A DNA stretch of 6,920 bases from an uncultured Caryophanales bacterium (GTDB lineage: Bacteria; Bacillota_I; Bacilli_A; RFN20; CAG-826). The DNA is taken from contig CAMKAQ010000048.1 in NCBI GenBank assembly GCA_946410525.1, positions 1 through 6,920 of the forward strand, read 5' to 3'. The translations under genes were made by a program, and so were the position numbers. Positions 1 to 5,365 of the stretch are shown one piece after another (position 1 is the stretch's first letter; every line of letters begins with the position of its first letter). The notes under the pieces are model-generated. The model was not told the DNA's origin and searched no databases. It saw only the letters and a list, made by a program, of their open reading frames with translations.

Positions 1-912
1 AGAACCCTTTTCAAGGGTTACGAAGCCATCTATGGCGAATTCGAAGACGATGACACCAAGCTTCTCCCTCTTATCGAAGACAATGGAATCTATAACCGCG
101 TCGAAACCAAGAATGAGCAGAAGTTCACCAAAGCTCCTGCCAGATACACCGAAGCCCGTGTTGTTAAGATGATGGAAGAAAAAGGCATCGGCCGTCCATC
201 AACCTACGCTAGCACCATCAAATTACTCATCGCCCATGGATATGTCACCTCCAAAGGAGGTGTTCTTACCCCAACCGAAACCGGTACCCGTACCACTTTG
301 GTCATGGAAGATTGCTTCCCAGCCATCGTTTCCTTTGACTACACCGCCAAGATGGAAAGCCAACTCGATGAAATCGAGGAAGGAAAACTCAAGAAGCTTG
401 ATGCCATGAATGGTTTCTATGGCCCATTCATCAAAGACCTTGAAGTCGCGACCGAGAGAATCGGAAAACGTGACCCTGCCTTAGAAAACCCAGTCGGAGT
501 TTGCCCAGATTGCGGATCTCCTCTTGTTACCAAGAAGAGCCGCTATGGAACCTTCGTCGCCTGCTCGAATTACCCAACCTGCCATTACGTTCAGAAAGAA
601 CCAAGCAACACCAAGTTAACTGGTGAGCTTTGCCCAGAATGCGGTAAGCCTCTCGTCATCAGAAAAGATAAGAAGAGTGGAAAAGAATTCATTGCCTGCT
701 CTGGTTTCCCAAAATGCCATTACATCAAGAACATCGATGGAACCGAGGCTCCGAAGAAAGAAACCTTCACTCCTGATCAATATGTCAAACCATGTCCGAA
801 GTGCAAAACCGGACACCTCGTCCTTAAGCATGGCAAGAAGGTTGATTTCCTTGGATGCACCAACTTCCCGAAGTGCCGTCACCATGAATGGTTGACCGAG
901 AAGAAGAAATGA
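1..912 (+). CDS. topA: DNA topoisomerase I, C-terminal part (5' end outside window)
   Basis: Type IA topoisomerase, which relaxes negative supercoils by single-strand passage in the nucleoid. The frame is open from base 1, so the 303 visible residues lack the TOPRIM domain and active-site Tyr, which lie upstream. Visible residues 62-69 are GIGRPSTY, a hallmark of the central domain of bacterial TopA. The C-terminus carries three four-Cys zinc ribbons of the TopA C-terminal type: Cys 168/171/188/194, 211/214/233/239 and 265/268/286/292. All twelve cysteines are present, so the DNA-binding tail looks intact. It ends in TGA (910-912), the only non-TAA stop in the window, and this overlaps the trmFO start as ATGA. 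It is the first gene of a topA-trmFO-xerC run, as in Bacilli. Its promoter is not in view. Confidence 0.96.
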   Translation, partial: RTLFKGYEAIYGEFEDDDTKLLPLIEDNGIYNRVETKNEQKFTKAPARYTEARVVKMMEEKGIGRPSTYASTIKLLIAHGYVTSKGGVLTPTETGTRTTLVMEDCFPAIVSFDYTAKMESQLDEIEEGKLKKLDAMNGFYGPFIKDLEVATERIGKRDPALENPVGVCPDCGSPLVTKKSRYGTFVACSNYPTCHYVQKEPSNTKLTGELCPECGKPLVIRKDKKSGKEFIACSGFPKCHYIKNIDGTEAPKKETFTPDQYVKPCPKCKTGHLVLKHGKKVDFLGCTNFPKCRHHEWLTEKKK

Positions 913-2192
913 AAGAAGTAACTATTGTGGGGGCAGGTCTTGCGGGCAGCGAGGCCGCCTTCTTCTTATTAAAGAAGGGATATAAAGTTCACCTCTATGA
1001 GAGGCGCCCTTTAGTCGACGACGGAGCCCATACGACAGACGCTTTCGGCGAGCTCGTTTGCTCCAATTCCCTTAAGAGCGACCGCCTTGATAACGCATGT
1101 GGTCTTCTTAAAGAAGAGATGCGCAAAATGGACTCGATCACCATGGAAGCCGCGGAGATCGCAAGGGTTCCTGGTGGCAATGCTTTAGCCGTCGATCGTG
1201 ACATATTTGCCTCAAAAATCACTGCAAAACTGACCTCTTTTCCAAATTTGGTCCTTCATAGAGAGGAAATCACCGAGCTTCCTAAAGGACCAACTATCAT
1301 CGCTACAGGACCTCTTACAAGCGAGTCCCTCATGAACGTTTTGGGCGAAGTGATAGGGGAGAAGAACCTTTCGTTCTTTGATGCTTCCGCACCAATCATC
1401 AAAAAGGATTCGATTGACTTCACCAAAGCCTATTTCAAATCGAGATTTGAGCAGGATGATGGAGCCTATATCAACTGTGGTTTCTCAAAAGAGGAATACA
1501 CCAACTTTGTTAATGAACTTGTGAACGCCAAGAAAGCCTTGGTTCACGAATTCGATACCCGTTATTTCGAAGGCTGCTTGCCAATCGAAGTCATCGCCAG
1601 CCGTGGTTTCAAAACCCTTAGGCACGGACCTCTTAAACCTTTTGGTTTATGGACCGAAGAACATCCTAGGGCGTACGCGATTGCTCAGCTTAGGCAAGAC
1701 ACCAAGCTTGGTGATTATTACAACCTCGTTGGTTTCCAAACCAACCTCACATACCCAGAGCAGAAGAGAGTCTTCCAGATGATCCCTGGCTTAGAGCATG
1801 CGGAGTTCCTCCGTTATGGCCTTATGCACAGGAACTCATACATCAACGCCCCAAAAGCCTTGAACGAAGACCTTTCTTTAAAGAATTCTCCGAACGTCTA
1901 TATCGCCGGTCAGCTTTCTGGCGTCGAAGGATATGTCGAAAGCGCAGCGACCGGAATAATCGCCGCTATCAATCTTTGGAGAAAGGAAGAAGGCAAAGCC
2001 TTCAACCAAGCTCCAAGATGTTCTGTCATCGGATCTTTGCTTGATTACATCCTTCATGCTGCAAGCAACAAATTCGAACCAATGAACGCCAACTGGGCAA
2101 TTGTTCCAGACAGCGCGAAAGAAAAACGCGAACAGGCTATTTCAAAGGCCCTCCAAGAGATAGAATCTTATTGGAGAGACGCCAATGAATAA
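909..2192 (+). CDS. trmFO: Methylenetetrahydrofolate--tRNA-(uracil-5-)-methyltransferase TrmFO
   Basis: FAD-dependent enzyme that makes 5-methyluridine (ribothymidine) at position 54 of tRNA, using 5,10-methylenetetrahydrofolate as carbon donor. The product is 427 residues, normal for the family. The N-terminal Rossmann FAD site is VGAGLAGSEAA (7-17). Cys51 (CSNSLKSD) and Cys223 (EGCLPIEV) match the two family cysteines known in the B. subtilis enzyme as C53 and C226. The second FAD-binding segment, IAGQLSGVEGY, lies near residues 342-352. I chose ATG 909 because the protein then starts MKEVTIVGAG, as family members do; an in-frame ATG at 888 would add seven residues (MVDREEE) encoded inside topA. 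The start overlaps the topA stop (ATGA) with only a weak purine-rich site upstream, which suggests translational coupling. The stop overlaps the xerC start by 8 nt. Confidence 0.97.
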   Translation: MKEVTIVGAGLAGSEAAFFLLKKGYKVHLYERRPLVDDGAHTTDAFGELVCSNSLKSDRLDNACGLLKEEMRKMDSITMEAAEIARVPGGNALAVDRDIFASKITAKLTSFPNLVLHREEITELPKGPTIIATGPLTSESLMNVLGEVIGEKNLSFFDASAPIIKKDSIDFTKAYFKSRFEQDDGAYINCGFSKEEYTNFVNELVNAKKALVHEFDTRYFEGCLPIEVIASRGFKTLRHGPLKPFGLWTEEHPRAYAIAQLRQDTKLGDYYNLVGFQTNLTYPEQKRVFQMIPGLEHAEFLRYGLMHRNSYINAPKALNEDLSLKNSPNVYIAGQLSGVEGYVESAATGIIAAINLWRKEEGKAFNQAPRCSVIGSLLDYILHAASNKFEPMNANWAIVPDSAKEKREQAISKALQEIESYWRDANE

Positions 2193-3096
2193 GGTTGAGA
2201 AAGAATACTTAGATTTTCTTAAAGCCAAACTCTATAGCGAACACACCCTCGATTCTTACCAAAGAGACATCGATTCCTTTTTCGTTTACCTCAACAAAGA
2301 AGGCCTTCTTTTCGATGCCGTTACTAAAGTAAACATCCGAAACTTCTTAAGCGAAGAACTCGGTAGGGGAGTCTCAGCGAGATCCTGCCAAAGAAGGATA
2401 ACCGCCCTCCGTCGTTTCTATGATTATCTAGCCCACCAGCAATATGTTGTCGTTAACCCTTTCCTTCAGGTCACCGCACCAAAGAAAGGTGTGCGTTACC
2501 CTGACACTTTAACAGTTGAGCAAGTCAATGAGCTTCTGAAAGAAAACGCCAAAAGAACCGATGATTTCATGCTCCGTGACCAGGCCATTCTTGAACTCAT
2601 GTATGCCTCCGGTGTCCGTGCCAGCGAACTCATCAACATCAAGATGAGGGAGATCGATTATCGTTCGAGGACCATCAAGGTATATGGCAAAGGCAAGAAA
2701 GAGAGGATCGTTCCTTTCGGAAGAACCGCTGAGATGGCCATGAGAAAATATGCCGAGAAATCTAGGCCTGTCCTTGCCTCACTAAGAAACAGCAACAAGT
2801 CTCAAGAATCCTTCTTCCTTTCAGGAAAAGGGGAGAACCTCACGGTCAGAGGTTTGGAATACATCCTCAAGCAGGTTGAGATCAAAACAGGGTGCCGTTA
2901 TGGCCTCCACCCACACGAGATGAGGCATAGCTTTGCTACCCATCTTTTGGACAATGGAGCGGACCTCCGACTCATCCAAGAACTCCTTGGTCATGAGTCC
3001 CTTGATACGACTCAGATTTACACCCACGTTTCGAAGAAAGCGATGCTGAAGGAGTACGCCGAACACTTCCCTCGTCAGAGGAAAAAAACGAAATAA
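2185..3096 (+). CDS. xerC: Tyrosine recombinase XerC (XerC/XerD family)
   Basis: Site-specific recombinase that resolves chromosome dimers at dif sites, normally with XerD and FtsK. It has 303 residues, typical length. An N-terminal SAM-like core-binding domain spans about residues 1-90, followed by the catalytic domain. The full catalytic set is visible: Arg145 (SGVRASEL), Lys169 (YGKGKKER), His244 and Arg247 (HPHEMRHSFATH), His270 (LLGHESLDTTQIY) and nucleophile Tyr279. It is assigned as XerC rather than XerD from its place after trmFO, where B. subtilis has codV; sequence alone does not separate the paralogues with certainty. The site GGAGAG (2173-2178) lies 6 nt before the ATG, inside the end of trmFO, so translation is probably coupled. 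The gene ends in TAA directly at a terminator. hslV, hslU and codY, common next genes in Bacilli, are absent. Confidence 0.95.
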   Translation: MNKVEKEYLDFLKAKLYSEHTLDSYQRDIDSFFVYLNKEGLLFDAVTKVNIRNFLSEELGRGVSARSCQRRITALRRFYDYLAHQQYVVVNPFLQVTAPKKGVRYPDTLTVEQVNELLKENAKRTDDFMLRDQAILELMYASGVRASELINIKMREIDYRSRTIKVYGKGKKERIVPFGRTAEMAMRKYAEKSRPVLASLRNSNKSQESFFLSGKGENLTVRGLEYILKQVEIKTGCRYGLHPHEMRHSFATHLLDNGADLRLIQELLGHESLDTTQIYTHVSKKAMLKEYAEHFPRQRKKTK

Positions 3097-3119
3097 CCCC
3101 TGCAAAAATGGGGTTTTTT
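3095..3119 (+). terminator. Intrinsic terminator of topA-trmFO-xerC
   Basis: The stem AACCCC (3095-3100) pairs with GGGGTT (3110-3115) around a 9-nt loop, and T-run 3114-3119 follows at once. The stem begins within the xerC stop codon. At six base pairs it is modest, so some read-through into the next hairpin is plausible. Confidence 0.7.
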
Positions 3120-3143
3120 ACTTTTCGGTTGATATGACTTTTA

Positions 3144-3173
3144 CTTCTTCCTTGTAAGGAAGGAGGCTTTTTT
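3144..3173 (+). terminator. Second terminator-like hairpin, overlapping the rpsB promoter
   Basis: CTTCTTCCT (3144-3152) pairs with AGGAAGGAG (3157-3165) over nine positions with one G-T wobble and a TGTA loop, followed by GC and six T (3168-3173). It fits a Rho-independent terminator backing up the weaker one at 3095-3119. Its loop and right arm coincide with the -35 element and spacer of the rpsB promoter, so the same DNA may serve both purposes. Termination activity is inferred from structure only. Confidence 0.6.
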
Positions 3174-3180
3174 GTATACT
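3152..3180 (+). promoter_or_regulatory. Sigma-A-type promoter for rpsB-tsf
   Basis: The -35 element is TTGTAA (3152-3157), followed by a 17-bp spacer and -10 element TATACT (3175-3180). Both are close to consensus with ideal spacing. Transcription should start near 3187, about 143 nt before the rpsB ATG. It is the only well-formed promoter seen in the gap between xerC and rpsB. Confidence 0.75.
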
Positions 3181-3186
3181 TTACTT

Positions 3187-3329
3187 CGGCTTTTCTTTGA
3201 AAAGGAAAGCTAATACACACCTCATGGATTGAGCACCGTGTTCCCAAAGACGGGCAAAGAAGCTTAAAAAGCGTCTTGGGTGGTCAGCTCCTAGAAGTGA
3301 GGGAGGCATAAACAAATGGAGGTCACAAA
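3187..3329 (+). promoter_or_regulatory. Structured 5' leader of rpsB, candidate cis-regulatory RNA
   Basis: An untranslated leader of about 143 nt with two clear hairpins. Hairpin I: GCTTTTCTT (3189-3197) pairs with AAGGAAAGC (3202-3210), nine positions with one wobble and a TGAA loop, right at the predicted 5' end. Hairpin II is long and interrupted: GAGC (3231-3234) with GCTC (3287-3290), ACC (3235-3237) with GGT (3282-3284), and CCCAAAGACG (3243-3252, one bulged A) with CGTCTTGGG (3272-3280). Some of its strands have alternatives: CTCA/TGAG at 3221-3233 competes for GAG, and CTCC (3288-3291) can instead pair with GGAG at 3302-3305 or at the ribosome-binding site (3318-3321). That is the layout expected of a leader controlling translation, for example autoregulation by uS2. 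I do not recognise it as a named Rfam family. Function is inferred. Confidence 0.5.
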
Positions 3330-3333
3330 ATGA
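3316..3333 (+). CDS. Possible five-codon upstream ORF (MEVTK) overlapping the rpsB start
   Basis: ATG 3316 begins five codons (Met-Glu-Val-Thr-Lys) ending in TGA 3331-3333, which overlaps the rpsB ATG as ATGA. GGGAGG (3301-3306) lies 9 nt upstream as a possible ribosome-binding site. A ribosome translating it would cover the rpsB Shine-Dalgarno, which lies within it, and then end on the rpsB start, so it could act as a coupling or attenuating leader peptide. An ORF this short can easily arise by chance, so it is a candidate only. Confidence 0.25.
   Translation: MEVTK
3318..3323 (+). promoter_or_regulatory. Ribosome-binding site of rpsB
   Basis: GGAGGT, a near-perfect Shine-Dalgarno, lies 6 nt before ATG 3330. 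It fixes that start and therefore the long N-terminal extension of uS2: the later in-frame ATG at 3411 has no comparable site. A second such sequence, GGGAGG (3301-3306), sits upstream and could serve a short ORF starting at 3316. Confidence 0.85.
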
Positions 3334-4397
3334 GTGACGAAATGAAAAAGGTTGAGGCCGTTGAGGCCGAAGCTGCTGAGGAAGAAGCTGCCCCAGCTGC
3401 CGAACCAACCATGGCTGAGATTGTCAGAGACCCAAGCGCTCCAATCATCACCGTGAAGAAATTGCTTGAAGCCGGTGTCCACTTCGGACATCAAACCCGC
3501 CGTTGGAACCCAAAAATGGGCAGATTCATCTACGGCGCCAGAAACGGTATTTACATCATCGATCTCACCAAAACCGTTGAGCAGGTCAATATCGCTTACA
3601 AGAAGTTAAAAGAGATTGTCGAAAAAGGCGGAAAGGTCCTCTTCGTCGGCACCAAAGACAGCGCCAAAGAAGTCGTTGTCAATGCTGCTCTCGTCAGCGG
3701 TTCCTTCTACATCTCCAACCGTTGGTTAGGCGGAACCCTCACCAACTTCCGTACCATCCTTGGCCGTACCAAGAGACTTAAGGATCTCGAGGCCATGCAG
3801 GAAGACGGATCCTTCGACAAGCTTCCAAAGAAAGAAGTCGCCATCCTTCGCAAAGAGTTAGAGAAACTTTCACGTAACCTCGAAGGTGTCAAAGAAATGC
3901 GCCGTGCCCCACAGGCCATCGTCATCGACGATCCAACCCTTGAGCACAACGCCATCGCCGAAGCCCGCAAGCTCGGCATCCCAACCTTCGCTATCGTCGA
4001 CACCAATGACGATCCAGAGATGGTTGATTTCCCAATCCCATCCAACAACGATGGATCCAACGCCCTTAAGCTTTTGATCGGCACCCTTGCTGATGCCATC
4101 GTCGAAGCCAAAGGCGGCATCACCGAATACGCTTACACCAAAGACGAAGGCGAAGAGGCTACCATGAAGGATGCCATCCGCAGCGCCGACGCCGCCAACG
4201 AAGCCCGCAAGGCCGCCATCCGTGCCCAGCGTGCCGAACGTGAAGAGCGTTACAAGAAGATGCAGGCCGAAAGAGCTGCCCGTTTCGCCGCTAGACGTGG
4301 TGAGAAAGCCGCTGCAGCCGAGGCCCCAAAAGCTGAAGAGAAGCCAGCTGAAGAAGCTGCTGCTCCAGCTGAAGCCAAAGAAGAAGCTAAAGCCTAA
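3330..4397 (+). CDS. rpsB: 30S ribosomal protein uS2 (RpsB) with N- and C-terminal extensions
   Basis: Small-subunit protein that assembles late onto the 30S head-body junction, near uS1 where that protein is present. The canonical core spans about residues 40-265: LLEAGVHFGHQTRRWNPKM (45-63), NGIYIIDLTKT (72-82), NRWLGGTLTNF (130-140), LPKKEV (165-170) and AIVDTNDDP (221-229). The protein has 355 residues, whereas bacterial uS2 is usually about 230-260. The excess is an acidic Ala/Glu-rich N-tail of about 39 residues and a C-tail of about 85 residues. The C-tail first looks like a charged helix rich in Arg, Ala and Glu (about 275-325), then an Ala/Glu/Pro/Lys low-complexity end. GGAGGT 6 nt before ATG 3330 supports this start. 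It shares a transcript with tsf, 24 nt downstream, the classic rpsB-tsf pair, and is preceded by a structured leader. Confidence 0.97.
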   Translation: MSDEMKKVEAVEAEAAEEEAAPAAEPTMAEIVRDPSAPIITVKKLLEAGVHFGHQTRRWNPKMGRFIYGARNGIYIIDLTKTVEQVNIAYKKLKEIVEKGGKVLFVGTKDSAKEVVVNAALVSGSFYISNRWLGGTLTNFRTILGRTKRLKDLEAMQEDGSFDKLPKKEVAILRKELEKLSRNLEGVKEMRRAPQAIVIDDPTLEHNAIAEARKLGIPTFAIVDTNDDPEMVDFPIPSNNDGSNALKLLIGTLADAIVEAKGGITEYAYTKDEGEEATMKDAIRSADAANEARKAAIRAQRAEREERYKKMQAERAARFAARRGEKAAAAEAPKAEEKPAEEAAAPAEAKEEAKA

Positions 4398-4421
4398 GCA
4401 AAACATAAAGGAGTTAACACA

Positions 4422-5264
4422 ATGGCCGAACAAAGCAAAATTGAAGCTATCAAGTCCCTCAAGGAGCGCACTGGCGCTGGCATGATGGACTGCAAGAAAG
4501 CTCTCGAAGAAAACGATTACGACATCGAAAAAGCGATCGACGTCCTCCGCGAGAAGGGCATCGTCAAAGCCGCCAAGCGTGCTAACAGAACCGCTGCTGA
4601 AGGCTTGGCCGTCATCAAAACCTGCGATGGTTGTGGCAAAGCTGCCATCATCGAGGTCAACTGCGAAACCGACTTCGTCAGCGCTACCGATAAGTTCCAC
4701 GCCTTCGGTGAAGGCGCCGCTGAATTCGTTCTTAAGAACGAGCCAGCTTCCATCGAAGAAGCTCAGGCCGGCGTTAAGGATCTCCAAGACGCTACCGCCC
4801 TTGCCACCGGTGAGAAGCTCGTCTTCCGTCGCTATAAGATCCTCAAGAAGGCTGAAGGCCAGGGATTTGGCACCTACATCCACATGGGTGGAAAGATCGG
4901 TGTCGTCGTCATCCTTGAAAAGGAAGATGCCGAATTAGCCAACCAGTTGGCCATGCACATCGCTGCCAACAACCCTCTCTACCTCGCCCTCGAAGACGTT
5001 CCAGCCGCCGAGAGAGAAAGAGAGCAGAAGATCGCCGAGACCGAAGTCGCCAATGACGAGAAACTCGCCAACAAGCCAGAACAGGTCAAAGCTCAGATCG
5101 CCCAGCGCAAAGTCGACAAGGTTCTCTCCCAGAGCTGCCTTACCTTCCAGAAGTGGTTACTCGACGAATCCAAGACCGTCGGTCAGCTTCTTGGTGAGAA
5201 GGGCAACAAGGTTGTCACCTTCGTCCGCTTCCAGGTTGGCGATGGCGTCGAAGCCGCTGCTTAA
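4422..5264 (+). CDS. tsf: Translation elongation factor Ts
   Basis: Guanine-nucleotide exchange factor that releases GDP from EF-Tu in the cytoplasm. It has 280 residues, near the usual size. An N-terminal UBA-like domain (about 4-55) carries LKERTGAGMMDCKKAL. The EF-Tu-contacting motif appears as NCETDFVSATDKF (80-92), where the conserved TDFV is intact. The core continues through YIHMGGKIGVVV and MHIAANNPLYL, and the C-terminus has DESKTVGQLL and a family-typical FVRFQVGDGVE ending. Unusual for the family, as far as I know, is the Cys pair CDGC (68-71) in the loop before the TDFV strand. AAGGAG (4408-4413) lies 8 nt before the ATG. It is the last gene of the rpsB-tsf transcript, closed by the terminator at 5286-5312. 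Confidence 0.97.
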   Translation: MAEQSKIEAIKSLKERTGAGMMDCKKALEENDYDIEKAIDVLREKGIVKAAKRANRTAAEGLAVIKTCDGCGKAAIIEVNCETDFVSATDKFHAFGEGAAEFVLKNEPASIEEAQAGVKDLQDATALATGEKLVFRRYKILKKAEGQGFGTYIHMGGKIGVVVILEKEDAELANQLAMHIAANNPLYLALEDVPAAEREREQKIAETEVANDEKLANKPEQVKAQIAQRKVDKVLSQSCLTFQKWLLDESKTVGQLLGEKGNKVVTFVRFQVGDGVEAAA

Positions 5265-5285
5265 TCTATTAGCCGATTAAAAATC

Positions 5286-5312
5286 AAGTCCTCACATTGT
5301 GGGGACTTTTTT
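5286..5312 (+). terminator. Strong intrinsic terminator of rpsB-tsf
   Basis: AAGTCCTCAC (5286-5295) pairs with GTGGGGACTT (5299-5308) over ten positions with one G-T wobble and a three-base ATT loop. A run of six T (5307-5312) follows. It lies 22 nt after the tsf stop, so pyrH-frr should not depend on read-through. Confidence 0.9.
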
Positions 5313-5324
5313 CATATAAAAAAG

Positions 5325-5356
5325 TTGTCGCTCGTATCCGCTCTTCTTTGTATAAT
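5325..5356 (+). promoter_or_regulatory. Promoter for pyrH-frr
   Basis: A perfect -10 hexamer TATAAT (5351-5356) is preceded by a -35-like TTGTCG (5325-5330) at a long 20-bp spacing, so the -35 is doubtful while the -10 is convincing. The expected start of transcription is about 5362-5366, and the pyrH ATG begins at 5366. The bases before this -10 (TTTG) match those before the rpsB -10. Confidence 0.7.
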
Positions 5357-5365
5357 AAAACCAAT

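Noticed and set aside
888..908. Earlier ATG for trmFO adding MVDREEE
   Set aside because: Family members begin right before the FAD-binding GxGLAG motif; the extension lies within topA and its site is no better.
3275..3295. GGGTGGTCAGC resembling a T-box (GGGTGGNACCGCG)
   Set aside because: Only the first part matches; the conserved ACCGCG is missing, there is no downstream terminator before rpsB, and rpsB is not a usual T-box target.
3187..3329. A tRNA or small structural RNA gene in the xerC-rpsB gap
   Set aside because: No cloverleaf, TPsiC-like arm or CCA end; the hairpins fit a leader attached to rpsB better.
3411..3413. Later ATG as the true uS2 start, which would remove most of the N-tail
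   Set aside because: No Shine-Dalgarno precedes it, while ATG 3330 has GGAGGT at ideal distance.
3870..4883. Long minus-strand open frame of 337 codons across the rpsB/tsf junction
   Set aside because: It lies antisense to two certain genes, has a Phe/Gly/Ser/Leu-rich composition mirroring their Glu/Ala/Lys codons, shows no family pattern and no ribosome-binding site that I can see. It is a codon-bias shadow.
5297..5365. Earlier in-frame ATG for pyrH adding 23 residues
   Set aside because: It starts in the loop of the tsf terminator, spans the pyrH promoter, has no ribosome-binding site and encodes sequence unlike UMP kinases.
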